A DNA stretch of 64,000 nt from Paenibacillus sp. 1011MAR3C5 (GTDB lineage Bacteria; Bacillota; Bacilli; Paenibacillales; Paenibacillaceae), in the NCBI RefSeq assembly GCF_003591485.1, contig NZ_QZCF01000001.1:620001-684000 (forward strand), given 5' to 3'. The position numbers and the translations under genes are program-made. Positions within the stretch are counted from its first letter, which is position 1; the number at the start of each line of letters is the position of its first letter. The notes beneath the pieces are model-generated. The model saw only the letters and a list, made by a program, of their open reading frames with translations, did no database searches and was not told the DNA's origin. Below are positions 57,968 through 64,000 of this stretch, piece by piece.

Positions 57968-57973
57968 CCCCTG

Positions 57974-58001
57974 ACCTTTCTTGTCCTTCCCGCATATCCT
58001 A
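57974..58001 (+). promoter_or_regulatory. Candidate sigma-K promoter
   Basis: AC (57974-57975), a 17-base gap, then CATATCCTA (57993-58001), a full match to the sigma-K -10 pattern CATANNNTA. It lies about 30 bases before the first gene of the plus-strand small-protein cluster. Confidence 0.5.
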
Positions 58002-58031
58002 ACAATATCAACAGGAAGGGGGGGGGATCTA

Positions 58032-58358
58032 TTGAGTGAGACAAGCAATGAGGCGCATGTAACAGGTCAAGACGGGAAGACGGGCAGTGACGGCGCCAGC
58101 AGTACTACAGGCACAGACGGACAAGCATTTCACACCCAAGGGACTGTAACGGGTAAAGTGGTGCAGGACGCTCCGGGACACGGAGATGACGGCGTGAATG
58201 GAGCAGATGGCACTAAAGGCAAAGACGATTCACCAAAATTCGGAGACCAGGATGCGCTTGCCTTCTATGTCGCAGGACTAGACTGGCCCAATGGTTTGGC
58301 AAGGCTGCTTGACGAAATGATCACATCGTACAAGAACAAGAAGAAGAACAAGTCGTGA
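58032..58358 (+). CDS. Gly/Asp-rich collagen-like small protein
   Basis: A 108-residue product beginning MSETSNEAHVTGQDGKTGSDG. Residues 10-75 are rich in Gly, Asp, Thr and Ser with loose GxDG/DGxxG spacing (HGDDGVNGADGTKGKDD). A short hydrophobic/amphipathic segment (ALAFYVAGLDWPNGLARLLDEM) and a Lys/Asn tail follow. It has no signal peptide. The TTG start follows AAGGGGGGGG by five bases. I do not recognise a family. Low-complexity, Gly-rich, leaderless small proteins are common in spore coats, and the sigma-K-like promoter fits; this is inference. Confidence 0.65.
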   Translation: MSETSNEAHVTGQDGKTGSDGASSTTGTDGQAFHTQGTVTGKVVQDAPGHGDDGVNGADGTKGKDDSPKFGDQDALAFYVAGLDWPNGLARLLDEMITSYKNKKKNKS

Positions 58359-58411
58359 AAGCAAACGTAATAGTTGAGTTTGGCAAAACTTGAAATAAGG
58401 CGAGTCAATAG

Positions 58412-58633
58412 TTCGAGCAAGACATTGATTTAATTGCCGATGGCGATCTGGTTGTTGCAGGTAACAGCAACTGGGGCGGTGCAGCAGCGACGGGAGCCAT
58501 AACAGGCGCGCCAGTCTACGGTGGTAATGATGGCCTTGGAGGAAGTGGCACTGGCGGTGCTGGCGGCGCAAGTGTTGCAAGCCGCAATGCCGGTGCCGAT
58601 TCAGGCGGCGCTGGCGCTGCAGGCGCAGTCTAA
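58412..58633 (+). pseudogene. Gly/Ala-rich frame lacking a start codon
   Basis: After an in-frame TAG at 58409 an open frame of 73 codons reads DIDLIADGDLVVAGNSNWGG, then Gly/Ala/Asn-rich sequence (YGGNDGLGGSGTGGAGGAS), and stops at TAA 58631. It has no ATG, GTG or TTG codon. Only ATT (58424) or CTG could start it. Upstream, in another frame, a TTG-started stretch ends at a TAA inside this region, so a lost base could have split one gene. Its composition resembles the flanking genes. It may be a decayed copy, use an unusual start, or be read by frameshifting. Confidence 0.5.
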
Positions 58634-58660
58634 TCGCCTTTGCAGGAAGGAGGTCATCCT

Positions 58661-59026
58661 ATGAACAATCAGCCCCTTGAAGGCGCTGTGCCGGGGTTCG
58701 ACGCCATCCTGGAGGAACACACGCCGCAGCAAGCCGAAGAGTTGGCGATGGCAAAAGCGGAAGCTGCCGCTTATGGTGGACAAGGAGGCTTGGGAGGCCA
58801 AGGCGGCGTTGGGGGACAAGCACTCAATATTACGTATGTGGACAACTTCGCACTTCTGATGATCCTATATCCGCTGATCCAAATGCTGAATGCGAACAAT
58901 ATGGATTCGACGATTACATTCAGCTCAATCGAATCCGTATTCGAAACCGTTCTGGAACAGCAAAAGGAACAGCGAAAAGCTTTGCTGGATGCCATTAAAG
59001 CCATCAAGAAATCAAGTCACGAGTAA
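58661..59026 (+). CDS. Small protein with Gly repeat and helical C-terminus
   Basis: A 121-residue product with three parts: an acidic helix (residues 1-38, PGFDAILEEHTPQQAEELAM), a Gly-Gln repeat (GGQGGLGGQGGVGGQ, about 40-54) and a helical C-terminus (NFALLMILYPLIQMLNANNM, then VFETVLEQQKEQRKALLDAIK). The ATG at 58661 has an excellent AAGGAGGT eight bases upstream, so translation is very likely. I do not recognise a family. It lies 27 bases after the start-less Gly-rich frame and 15 before the next gene. Confidence 0.75.
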   Translation: MNNQPLEGAVPGFDAILEEHTPQQAEELAMAKAEAAAYGGQGGLGGQGGVGGQALNITYVDNFALLMILYPLIQMLNANNMDSTITFSSIESVFETVLEQQKEQRKALLDAIKAIKKSSHE

Positions 59027-59041
59027 AGGCGGTGTCTAATT

Positions 59042-59254
59042 ATGCGCGTCGATGATATCAAAAGGCTTCTATCAGCCACGATTTCAGCTGTCGATCAAGT
59101 CAAGATCGTCTTGAACGATCAGTATGCAACCTTGGAGAAGCTGGAGGCAGCCATTGGACAGGCCGAGCTATCCAAAGAAGATTTTCTACTGCTCATCGAA
59201 AAGCTGAAGCAATTACTGCAGCCATCCTCCCAGCAACCGCCAACCTCATCCTGA
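59042..59254 (+). CDS. Small all-helical protein
   Basis: A 70-residue product, MRVDDIKRLLSATISAVDQV..., predicted to be almost wholly helical with heptad-like leucines (LEKLEAAIGQAELSKEDFLL, IEKLKQLLQ), ending in a Pro/Ser/Gln tail. There is no signal or membrane segment. A weak GGCGGTG precedes the ATG. It is last in the plus-strand cluster and followed by a strong terminator. I do not recognise a family. A helical partner for the preceding protein is a plausible guess. Confidence 0.65.
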   Translation: MRVDDIKRLLSATISAVDQVKIVLNDQYATLEKLEAAIGQAELSKEDFLLLIEKLKQLLQPSSQQPPTSS

Positions 59255-59273
59255 TGGCAGCAGAATAAGAACC

Positions 59274-59310
59274 AAGAGGACTCTGCCCTGCAATAGGGTA
59301 GAGTCCTCTT
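59274..59310. terminator. Bidirectional terminator between small-gene cluster and ispG
   Basis: A 16-bp stem with one mismatch or bulge (AAGAGGACTCTGCCCT 59274-59289 with AGGGTAGAGTCCTCTT 59295-59310) lies between convergent transcripts. The plus strand ends CTCTTCGT, without a long T run. Confidence 0.8.
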
Positions 59311-59323
59311 CGTCATTCCGCAG

Positions 59324-60433
59324 TTAAGCGTGAGCGTGGTTCTTGCGGCCCGGAATTTCGCCAGTCGCCTCAAAAACGCGCACGATCTCATCAATTTCCT
59401 TCTTCAATTCGTTAAGAAGCTCCGCTTCCGGCACTTTGCGAATCATTTCTCCGTAACGGAACAGCATCCCTTCACCGCGAGCGCCTGCAATGCCGATATC
59501 CGCTTCGCGCGCTTCGCCGGGACCGTTCACCGCACAGCCGAGCACAGATACTTTGATCGGCACTTTTATCTTGGAAATATACTCTTCCACCTCGTTGGCA
59601 ATCGAGAACAAGTCGATATCGAGGCGTCCGCAAGTCGGACAAGAGACAAGCGTTGCCGCATTCGTAATGAGGCCGAACGTCTTCAGCAGCTCTCTGGCAA
59701 CCTTCACTTCCTCAACAGGGTCTGCGCTTAAGCTGATACGCACTGTATTGCCGATACCCATCGCCAGCAGAGCGCCAATGCCTGCAGAGCTCTTGATTGT
59801 ACCGGTATGAAGCGTACCCGCTTCCGTGATGCCCAGATGGAGCGGATATTTGATTTTTTCGGCCGCCATGCTATATGCCGCAATCGCCATCGGCACATCG
59901 GAAGCCTTAAGCGACACGATTATATCATGGAAATCAAGCTCCTCCAGAATACCGATATGGAACAAGGCGCTCTCTACCATAGCCTCCGGTGTCGGATAAC
60001 CGTATTTCTCCAGCAAATGGTTCTCAAGCGAACCCGCATTGACGCCAATGCGAATCGGAATGCCTTTTTCTTTGCAGGCTTTAACAACGGCTTCCACTTT
60101 CTCGCGACGACCGATGTTGCCCGGATTGATTCTGACTTTATCAATACCATTTTCGATGGCGGCAAGTGCGAGCCTGTAATCGAAATGAATATCCGCAACT
60201 AACGGAATATGAATGCGTTTCTTTATTTCTTTAATAGCATCCGCGGCTTCCTTGTTGTTTACGGTTACGCGTACGATCTGGCAGCCCGCTTCCTCCAGTC
60301 GCAAAATCTCCGCGACGGTTGCTTCCACGTCGGCCGTCTTGGTTGTGCACATGCTTTGAATGATAACTTCATTGCTGCCGCCGATCGTCAGATCTCCAAC
60401 CTTCACCGCAACTGTGTCCTGACGCAAATACAT
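59324..60433 (-). CDS. ispG: 4-hydroxy-3-methylbut-2-enyl diphosphate synthase
   Basis: IspG (GcpE) is the iron-sulfur enzyme of the penultimate MEP isoprenoid step. The 369-residue protein has the N-terminal TIM barrel ([48 protein letters not shown]) and a C-terminal [4Fe-4S] domain with [15 protein letters not shown] and [12 protein letters not shown]. The ATG follows GGGAG. It lies between lonB and clpX, where B. subtilis has no such gene. Confidence 0.98.
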   Translation of the reverse strand: MYLRQDTVAVKVGDLTIGGSNEVIIQSMCTTKTADVEATVAEILRLEEAGCQIVRVTVNNKEAADAIKEIKKRIHIPLVADIHFDYRLALAAIENGIDKVRINPGNIGRREKVEAVVKACKEKGIPIRIGVNAGSLENHLLEKYGYPTPEAMVESALFHIGILEELDFHDIIVSLKASDVPMAIAAYSMAAEKIKYPLHLGITEAGTLHTGTIKSSAGIGALLAMGIGNTVRISLSADPVEEVKVARELLKTFGLITNAATLVSCPTCGRLDIDLFSIANEVEEYISKIKVPIKVSVLGCAVNGPGEAREADIGIAGARGEGMLFRYGEMIRKVPEAELLNELKKEIDEIVRVFEATGEIPGRKNHAHA

Positions 60434-60561
60434 AAGTGATCTCTCCCATCAAACGTATAAGACCCAAAAGCCTCGGTTATAAATGCCCATACATTCGTAC
60501 CGATTTGGTAAATGAATGGAATAATGAATCATTTATATTATCTTACATTAAAACACGAAAG

Positions 60562-60605
60562 TCCACCCCATGGCGGGCGCGAACGCACAGATGCCATGGG
60601 GTGGA
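60562..60605 (-). terminator. Large hairpin downstream of clpX
   Basis: A perfect 13-bp stem TCCACCCCATGGC / GCCATGGGGTGGA (60562-60574 and 60593-60605) lies 22 bases past the clpX stop. The following minus-strand bases CTTTCGTGTTTTAA make a poor T run. It is probably a terminator or an mRNA 3'-end stabiliser. Confidence 0.65.
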
Positions 60606-60626
60606 TCTTGTCATGCAGTATAAAGG

Positions 60627-61883
60627 TTAAGCACTTTCTTCTTTCTTTTTGCCTTTTTTGGCGGAGAGCTCAGGCATGATTTTGTCCTGTACCGATTTCT
60701 CGGTAATGAGACAAGTGCTGACATCGTCGCGCGATGGCACTTCATACATAACCTCAAGCATAATGCCCTCGATAATCGCCCGAAGTCCGCGTGCGCCTGT
60801 ATTGCGCTTGATCGCTTCCTTCGCAATGGCATCAAGTGCCGCCGGTTCGAAGTCGAGCTTCACATTGTCCATCTCCAGCAGCTTCTGGTACTGCTTCACA
60901 AGCGCATTCTTCGGCTCGGACAGAATCCGAACGAGTGCATCCTCGTCAAGCGGCTCCAAGGTGGAGATGACCGGAAGACGTCCTACGAATTCCGGAATGA
61001 GACCGAATTTAAGCAGGTCTTCCGGCAAAACCATAGACAGGTATTCGCCCGGCTTCAAATCCTTTTGCATTTCGCCGGAAGAATTGAACCCAATTACTTT
61101 TTTGCCGATACGGCGCTTGATCAGCTGCTCCAGACCGTCGAATGCGCCGCCGCAGATGAACAGGATGTTCGTCGTGTCGATCTGGATGAATTCTTGATGA
61201 GGATGCTTGCGTCCGCCTTGCGGCGGTACGGATGCAACCGTGCCTTCCAAGATTTTCAGAAGGGCTTGCTGCACGCCTTCACCGGATACGTCGCGCGTAA
61301 TGGACGGGTTCTCCGACTTGCGAGCTACCTTATCGATTTCGTCGATATAGATAATGCCGCGCTCGGCTTTCTCTACGTCGTAATCCGCTGCTTGAATAAG
61401 CTTCAGCAGGATGTTCTCGACATCCTCCCCGACATAACCTGCTTCTGTAAGCGAAGTGGCGTCCGCGATTGCGAATGGCACGTTCAAAATTTTAGCCATC
61501 GTCTGTGCCAGCAAGGTCTTGCCTGAGCCAGTTGGTCCCAAAAGCAAGATATTGCTCTTCTGAAGCTCGACATCTTCAATCTTGCTGCCCGAATTAATCC
61601 GCTTGTAGTGGTTGTATACCGCTACAGACAGTGATTTTTTCGCAGACTCCTGACCGATTACATAGGAATCCAGAATGGCCCGGATATCCTTCGGTTTCGG
61701 AATGTCCTTCAGATCGAGCTCTTCTTCGTTGCCGAGCTCCTCTTCTACGATCTCTGTACACAGCTCGATGCATTCATCGCATATATATACGCCAGGACCG
61801 GCTACCAGCTTGCGCACCTGATCCTGGGATTTTCCGCAGAACGAGCATTTCAATTGGCCTTTCTCGTCATTGAACTTAAACAT
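60627..61883 (-). CDS. clpX: ClpX, ATP-binding subunit of ClpXP
   Basis: ClpX unfolds substrates and feeds them to ClpP. The 418-residue protein has an N-terminal zinc domain with Cys13/16/35/38 ([16 protein letters not shown]), Walker [19 protein letters not shown], Walker [14 protein letters not shown], the IGF-type ClpP loop ([15 protein letters not shown]) and a C-terminal lid. The ATG follows AAGGGGTGA. It lies 31 bases after clpP, so ClpXP is made from one locus, unlike B. subtilis, where clpP is elsewhere. Confidence 0.98.
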   Translation of the reverse strand: MFKFNDEKGQLKCSFCGKSQDQVRKLVAGPGVYICDECIELCTEIVEEELGNEEELDLKDIPKPKDIRAILDSYVIGQESAKKSLSVAVYNHYKRINSGSKIEDVELQKSNILLLGPTGSGKTLLAQTMAKILNVPFAIADATSLTEAGYVGEDVENILLKLIQAADYDVEKAERGIIYIDEIDKVARKSENPSITRDVSGEGVQQALLKILEGTVASVPPQGGRKHPHQEFIQIDTTNILFICGGAFDGLEQLIKRRIGKKVIGFNSSGEMQKDLKPGEYLSMVLPEDLLKFGLIPEFVGRLPVISTLEPLDEDALVRILSEPKNALVKQYQKLLEMDNVKLDFEPAALDAIAKEAIKRNTGARGLRAIIEGIMLEVMYEVPSRDDVSTCLITEKSVQDKIMPELSAKKGKKKEESA

Positions 61884-61914
61884 GCACTCACCCCTTCTTA
61901 TAAGTCTTCGTCAA

Positions 61915-62505
61915 TTAAACAAGGCCCGGCGAAGTAATGACCTTGTCGATCAAACCATAGGCCAAAGCTTCATCCGCGCTCATGAAATAGTCGCGGTCGG
62001 TATCGCGGTCAATTTTCTCGTACGGCTGTCCGGTACGATCAACATAGATTTGATTCAGCTTCTGCTTCGTTTTCAGAATCCAGTCTGCGTGAATCTTAAT
62101 ATCAGTCGCTTGCCCACGCACGCCGCCAAGCGGCTGGTGAATCATAACTTCGGCATTAGGCAGCGCGAAGCGCTTGCCTTTGGCGCCCGCCGTCAGCAGG
62201 AGCGAACCCATACTTGCCGCCATGCCCATACAGATCGTGGATACATCCGGCTTGATGTATTGCATCGTATCGAATATCGCCATGCCCGACGTTACAGAAC
62301 CGCCAGGGGAGTTAATGTATAGATGAATGTCTTTCTCCGGATCGTCGGCCGCCAGGAAAAGCAGCTGGGCGATAACAGAGTTCGCGACGTCATCATCAAT
62401 CGCGCTTCCGAGAAAAATAATGCGATCCTTCAGCAACCGGGAGTAGATATCATAGGATCGTTCTCCACGATTCGTCTGTTCAACTACGATCGGTACCAGA
62501 TTCAT
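61915..62505 (-). CDS. clpP: ATP-dependent Clp protease proteolytic subunit
   Basis: ClpP forms the 14-mer peptidase chamber. The 196-residue protein keeps the catalytic triad Ser98 (GMAASMGS), His123 ([10 protein letters not shown]) and Asp172 ([11 protein letters not shown]), plus [14 protein letters not shown] of the oxyanion strand. The ATG follows AGAGGTTGG. It has its own sigma-A promoter and is followed by clpX. No CtsR operator (tandem GGTCAAA) is visible upstream, unlike B. subtilis clpP. Confidence 0.98.
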   Translation of the reverse strand: MNLVPIVVEQTNRGERSYDIYSRLLKDRIIFLGSAIDDDVANSVIAQLLFLAADDPEKDIHLYINSPGGSVTSGMAIFDTMQYIKPDVSTICMGMAASMGSLLLTAGAKGKRFALPNAEVMIHQPLGGVRGQATDIKIHADWILKTKQKLNQIYVDRTGQPYEKIDRDTDRDYFMSADEALAYGLIDKVITSPGLV

Positions 62506-62547
62506 GCGACCAACCTCTTTTCGTTTTGGAGTGTATGTTGCTACCTC

Positions 62548-62576
62548 ATTGTATCACGTACTTGTTTTCATGTCAT
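62548..62576 (-). promoter_or_regulatory. Sigma-A promoter of clpP-clpX
   Basis: On the minus strand ATGACA (62576-62571), a 17-base spacer, then TACAAT (62553-62548) with TGA as extended -10. It lies about 43 bases upstream of the clpP start. Confidence 0.65.
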
Positions 62577-62663
62577 TTTTCCAATACTACAGTATACGGC
62601 AACGGTCAATCGATATGTACGCGGATTACCCGCAAATGCAAAGCTAAATACCAATATGTAGGG

Positions 62664-62697
62664 TGAAAATAAGGCACGTATTATACACGCGCCTTAT
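62664..62697 (-). terminator. Terminator after tig
   Basis: The stem ATAAGGCACGT / ACGCGCCTTAT (62669-62679 and 62687-62697; one G-T) is followed by ATTTTC on the minus strand. It lies about 48 bases past the tig stop. Confidence 0.75.
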
Positions 62698-62744
62698 CTT
62701 GGGGTATTTCCTATTCTTCTATACCAGCCAAAGCCGGGGATGTC

Positions 62745-64000
62745 TTAAGCCGTTTTGCTGTTCTCAAGAAGGAACTGAATCGTTTTGCGAAGCAGGATAT
62801 CTTCTTCCAGGTTGCTGATGTTGCCATTCTTCTCGAAGATGTCGCGCAGTTCTTCGGCAGGACGGTTATATTGCTTGGACAGCTTCTCCAGCTCTTCTGT
62901 CAAATCAGCGTCAGTCGCTTCGAAGCCTTCAGCCTTCGCGATCGCTTCCAGCACCAGGTTGTTGCGAACGCGCTTCTCCGCGTCGGAACGCATTTGGCCG
63001 CGCAGCACTTCTTCGCTTTGGCCGGAGAACTGGTAGTACAGGTCAAGGTTCATGCCTTGCATGCGCAGGCGGTTTTCGAAATCCTTCACCATGTAGTCCG
63101 TTTCAGTATCGATCATCGCTTCAGGAATTTCCACTTCAGCTGCTGCAGTCGCTTTGTCCACGACAGCTACTTCGCGAGCTTGCTCGGCTTCTTTTTCCTT
63201 GTTCTCTTTCAACTTGCTTACGAGATCTTGCTTGAACTCTTCAAGCGTGTCGAATTCGCTGACGTCTTTGGCGAACTCATCATCAAGTGCCGGCAAAGAT
63301 TTGCGCTTCAGCTCATGCAGCTTCACTTTGAAGATCGCTTGCTTGCCTGCCAGGTGCTCAGCGTGGTAGCTCTCAGGGAACGTTACTTCAACGTCCTTGA
63401 AGTCGCCAAGCTCCATGCCCACAACCTGCTCTTCGAAGCCTGGGATGAAAGATCCGGAACCCAGCTCAAGGGAGTAGCGCTCGCTGAAGCCGCCCTCGAA
63501 TTGCTCGCCGTCAACGTATCCGTCGAAGTCGATAACGGAGATGTCGCCGTTTTGAGCAGGACCTTCCTCTACAACCGTCAGCTCGGCATGACGTCCTTGC
63601 AGACGCTCCAGCTCAGCTGCGATTTCTTCTTCCGTCACTTCCGCTTGAACCGCTTCAACTTCAAGACCTTTGTACTCGCCAAGCTGAACTTCAGGCTTAA
63701 CGGTTACTTTTGCGTTGAATTTGAAGGATTGGCCCTTCGCGAATTGCGTTACGTCAATCTCCGGACGGTCAACCGGCTGAAGATCGTTTTCTTTCACGAC
63801 AGCTGTGTACACTTCAGGCAGCAGGATATCGATTGCATCCTGATACAAGCTTTCCACGCCAAAACGGGATTCAAAAATGCCCCGCGGTACTTTGCCTTTG
63901 CGGAAGCCAGGAACGTTTACCTTTGCTACCACTTTCTTAAAGGCTTGGTCGAGTGCGACCGTTACTTTCTCAGCGTCTACCTCGACGTCGATCGAGACGA
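62745..64000 (-). CDS. tig: Trigger factor (5' end outside window)
   Basis: Trigger factor is the ribosome-bound peptidyl-prolyl isomerase chaperone. About 418 codons are visible, running off the right edge; upstream of the internal GTG at 63932 the frame stays open through VDAEKVTVALDQAFKKV, so only the extreme N-terminus is missing. The ribosome-binding motif VNVPGFRKGKVPR, the PPIase domain (NGDISVIDFDGYVDG, LGSGSFIPGFEEQ) and the helical C-terminal chaperone arms are present. tig-clpP-clpX order resembles that in many bacteria. Confidence 0.97.
   Translation of the reverse strand, partial: VSIDVEVDAEKVTVALDQAFKKVVAKVNVPGFRKGKVPRGIFESRFGVESLYQDAIDILLPEVYTAVVKENDLQPVDRPEIDVTQFAKGQSFKFNAKVTVKPEVQLGEYKGLEVEAVQAEVTEEEIAAELERLQGRHAELTVVEEGPAQNGDISVIDFDGYVDGEQFEGGFSERYSLELGSGSFIPGFEEQVVGMELGDFKDVEVTFPESYHAEHLAGKQAIFKVKLHELKRKSLPALDDEFAKDVSEFDTLEEFKQDLVSKLKENKEKEAEQAREVAVVDKATAAAEVEIPEAMIDTETDYMVKDFENRLRMQGMNLDLYYQFSGQSEEVLRGQMRSDAEKRVRNNLVLEAIAKAEGFEATDADLTEELEKLSKQYNRPAEELRDIFEKNGNISNLEEDILLRKTIQFLLENSKTA

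Noticed and set aside
62506..62744. CtsR or CIRCE heat-shock operator before clpP
   Set aside because: No tandem GGTCAAA heptads and no CIRCE inverted repeat could be found.

Overview
This window looks like a chromosomal core region of an endospore-forming member of the Bacillales, most likely Paenibacillaceae. The grounds are the dense set of sporulation genes (spoVB, bofC, safA, spo0B, spoIVFA/B, spoVID and a SpoIIB-like gene), Bacillus-style RBSs (GGAGG, with several TTG and GTG starts), a T-box leader, and a gene order that tracks the B. subtilis secDF-to-clpX segment. A ruvC gene and an RNase G gene, both missing from B. subtilis, point away from Bacillus itself. The genus is an inference. 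Nearly all genes lie on the minus strand; the plus-strand exceptions are spoVB, a small membrane protein gene, a possible 43-codon ORF beside safA, and a cluster of small genes at 58.0-59.3 kb.

Layout. 1-4.5 kb: the start of secD (cut by the window edge), comN, spoVB, a DUF421 membrane protein and a TIGR04086-like membrane protein. 4.5-11.5 kb: probable operon ruvC-ruvA-ruvB-spoIID-like-queA-tgt-yajC (Holliday junction processing, queuosine synthesis, Sec accessory subunit) behind a promoter with a LexA-box match. 11.6-15.2 kb: bofC and a giant repeat-rich safA-like coat gene. 15.8-19.5 kb: pheB-hom-thrB-pheA (threonine and phenylalanine synthesis). 19.6-23.0 kb: spo0B-obg and rplU-prp-rpmA with an L21 leader. 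23.1-26.3 kb: rng, spoIVFB, spoIVFA. 26.4-34.8 kb: the cell shape and division cluster spoIIB-like/DUF4321/maf/radC/mreBCD/minCD/rodA. 34.9-40.7 kb: valS-folC-murC behind a valine T-box. 41.1-51.4 kb: hemA-hemX-sirC-hemC-cobA/hemD-hemB-hemL-rluA, then spoVID. 51.5-57.8 kb: speD, an unrecognised gene, engB, lonA, lonB. 58.0-59.3 kb: unrecognised small Gly-rich and helical genes on the plus strand. 59.3-64 kb: ispG, clpX, clpP and most of tig (its start lies outside the window).

The genes combine protein export and quality control (SecD, YajC, trigger factor, ClpXP, LonA, LonB), wall and septum placement, tetrapyrrole synthesis, and three stages of sporulation control: Spo0B in the phosphorelay, BofC/SpoIVFA/SpoIVFB in sigma-K activation, and SafA/SpoVID in coat assembly. 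The least explained material is the plus-strand cluster at 58.0-59.3 kb, which has a sigma-K-like promoter and one member with no start codon. Next come the possible sigma-E-driven short ORF opposite safA, a structured leader before speD, and the expanded repeats in the SafA-like protein.
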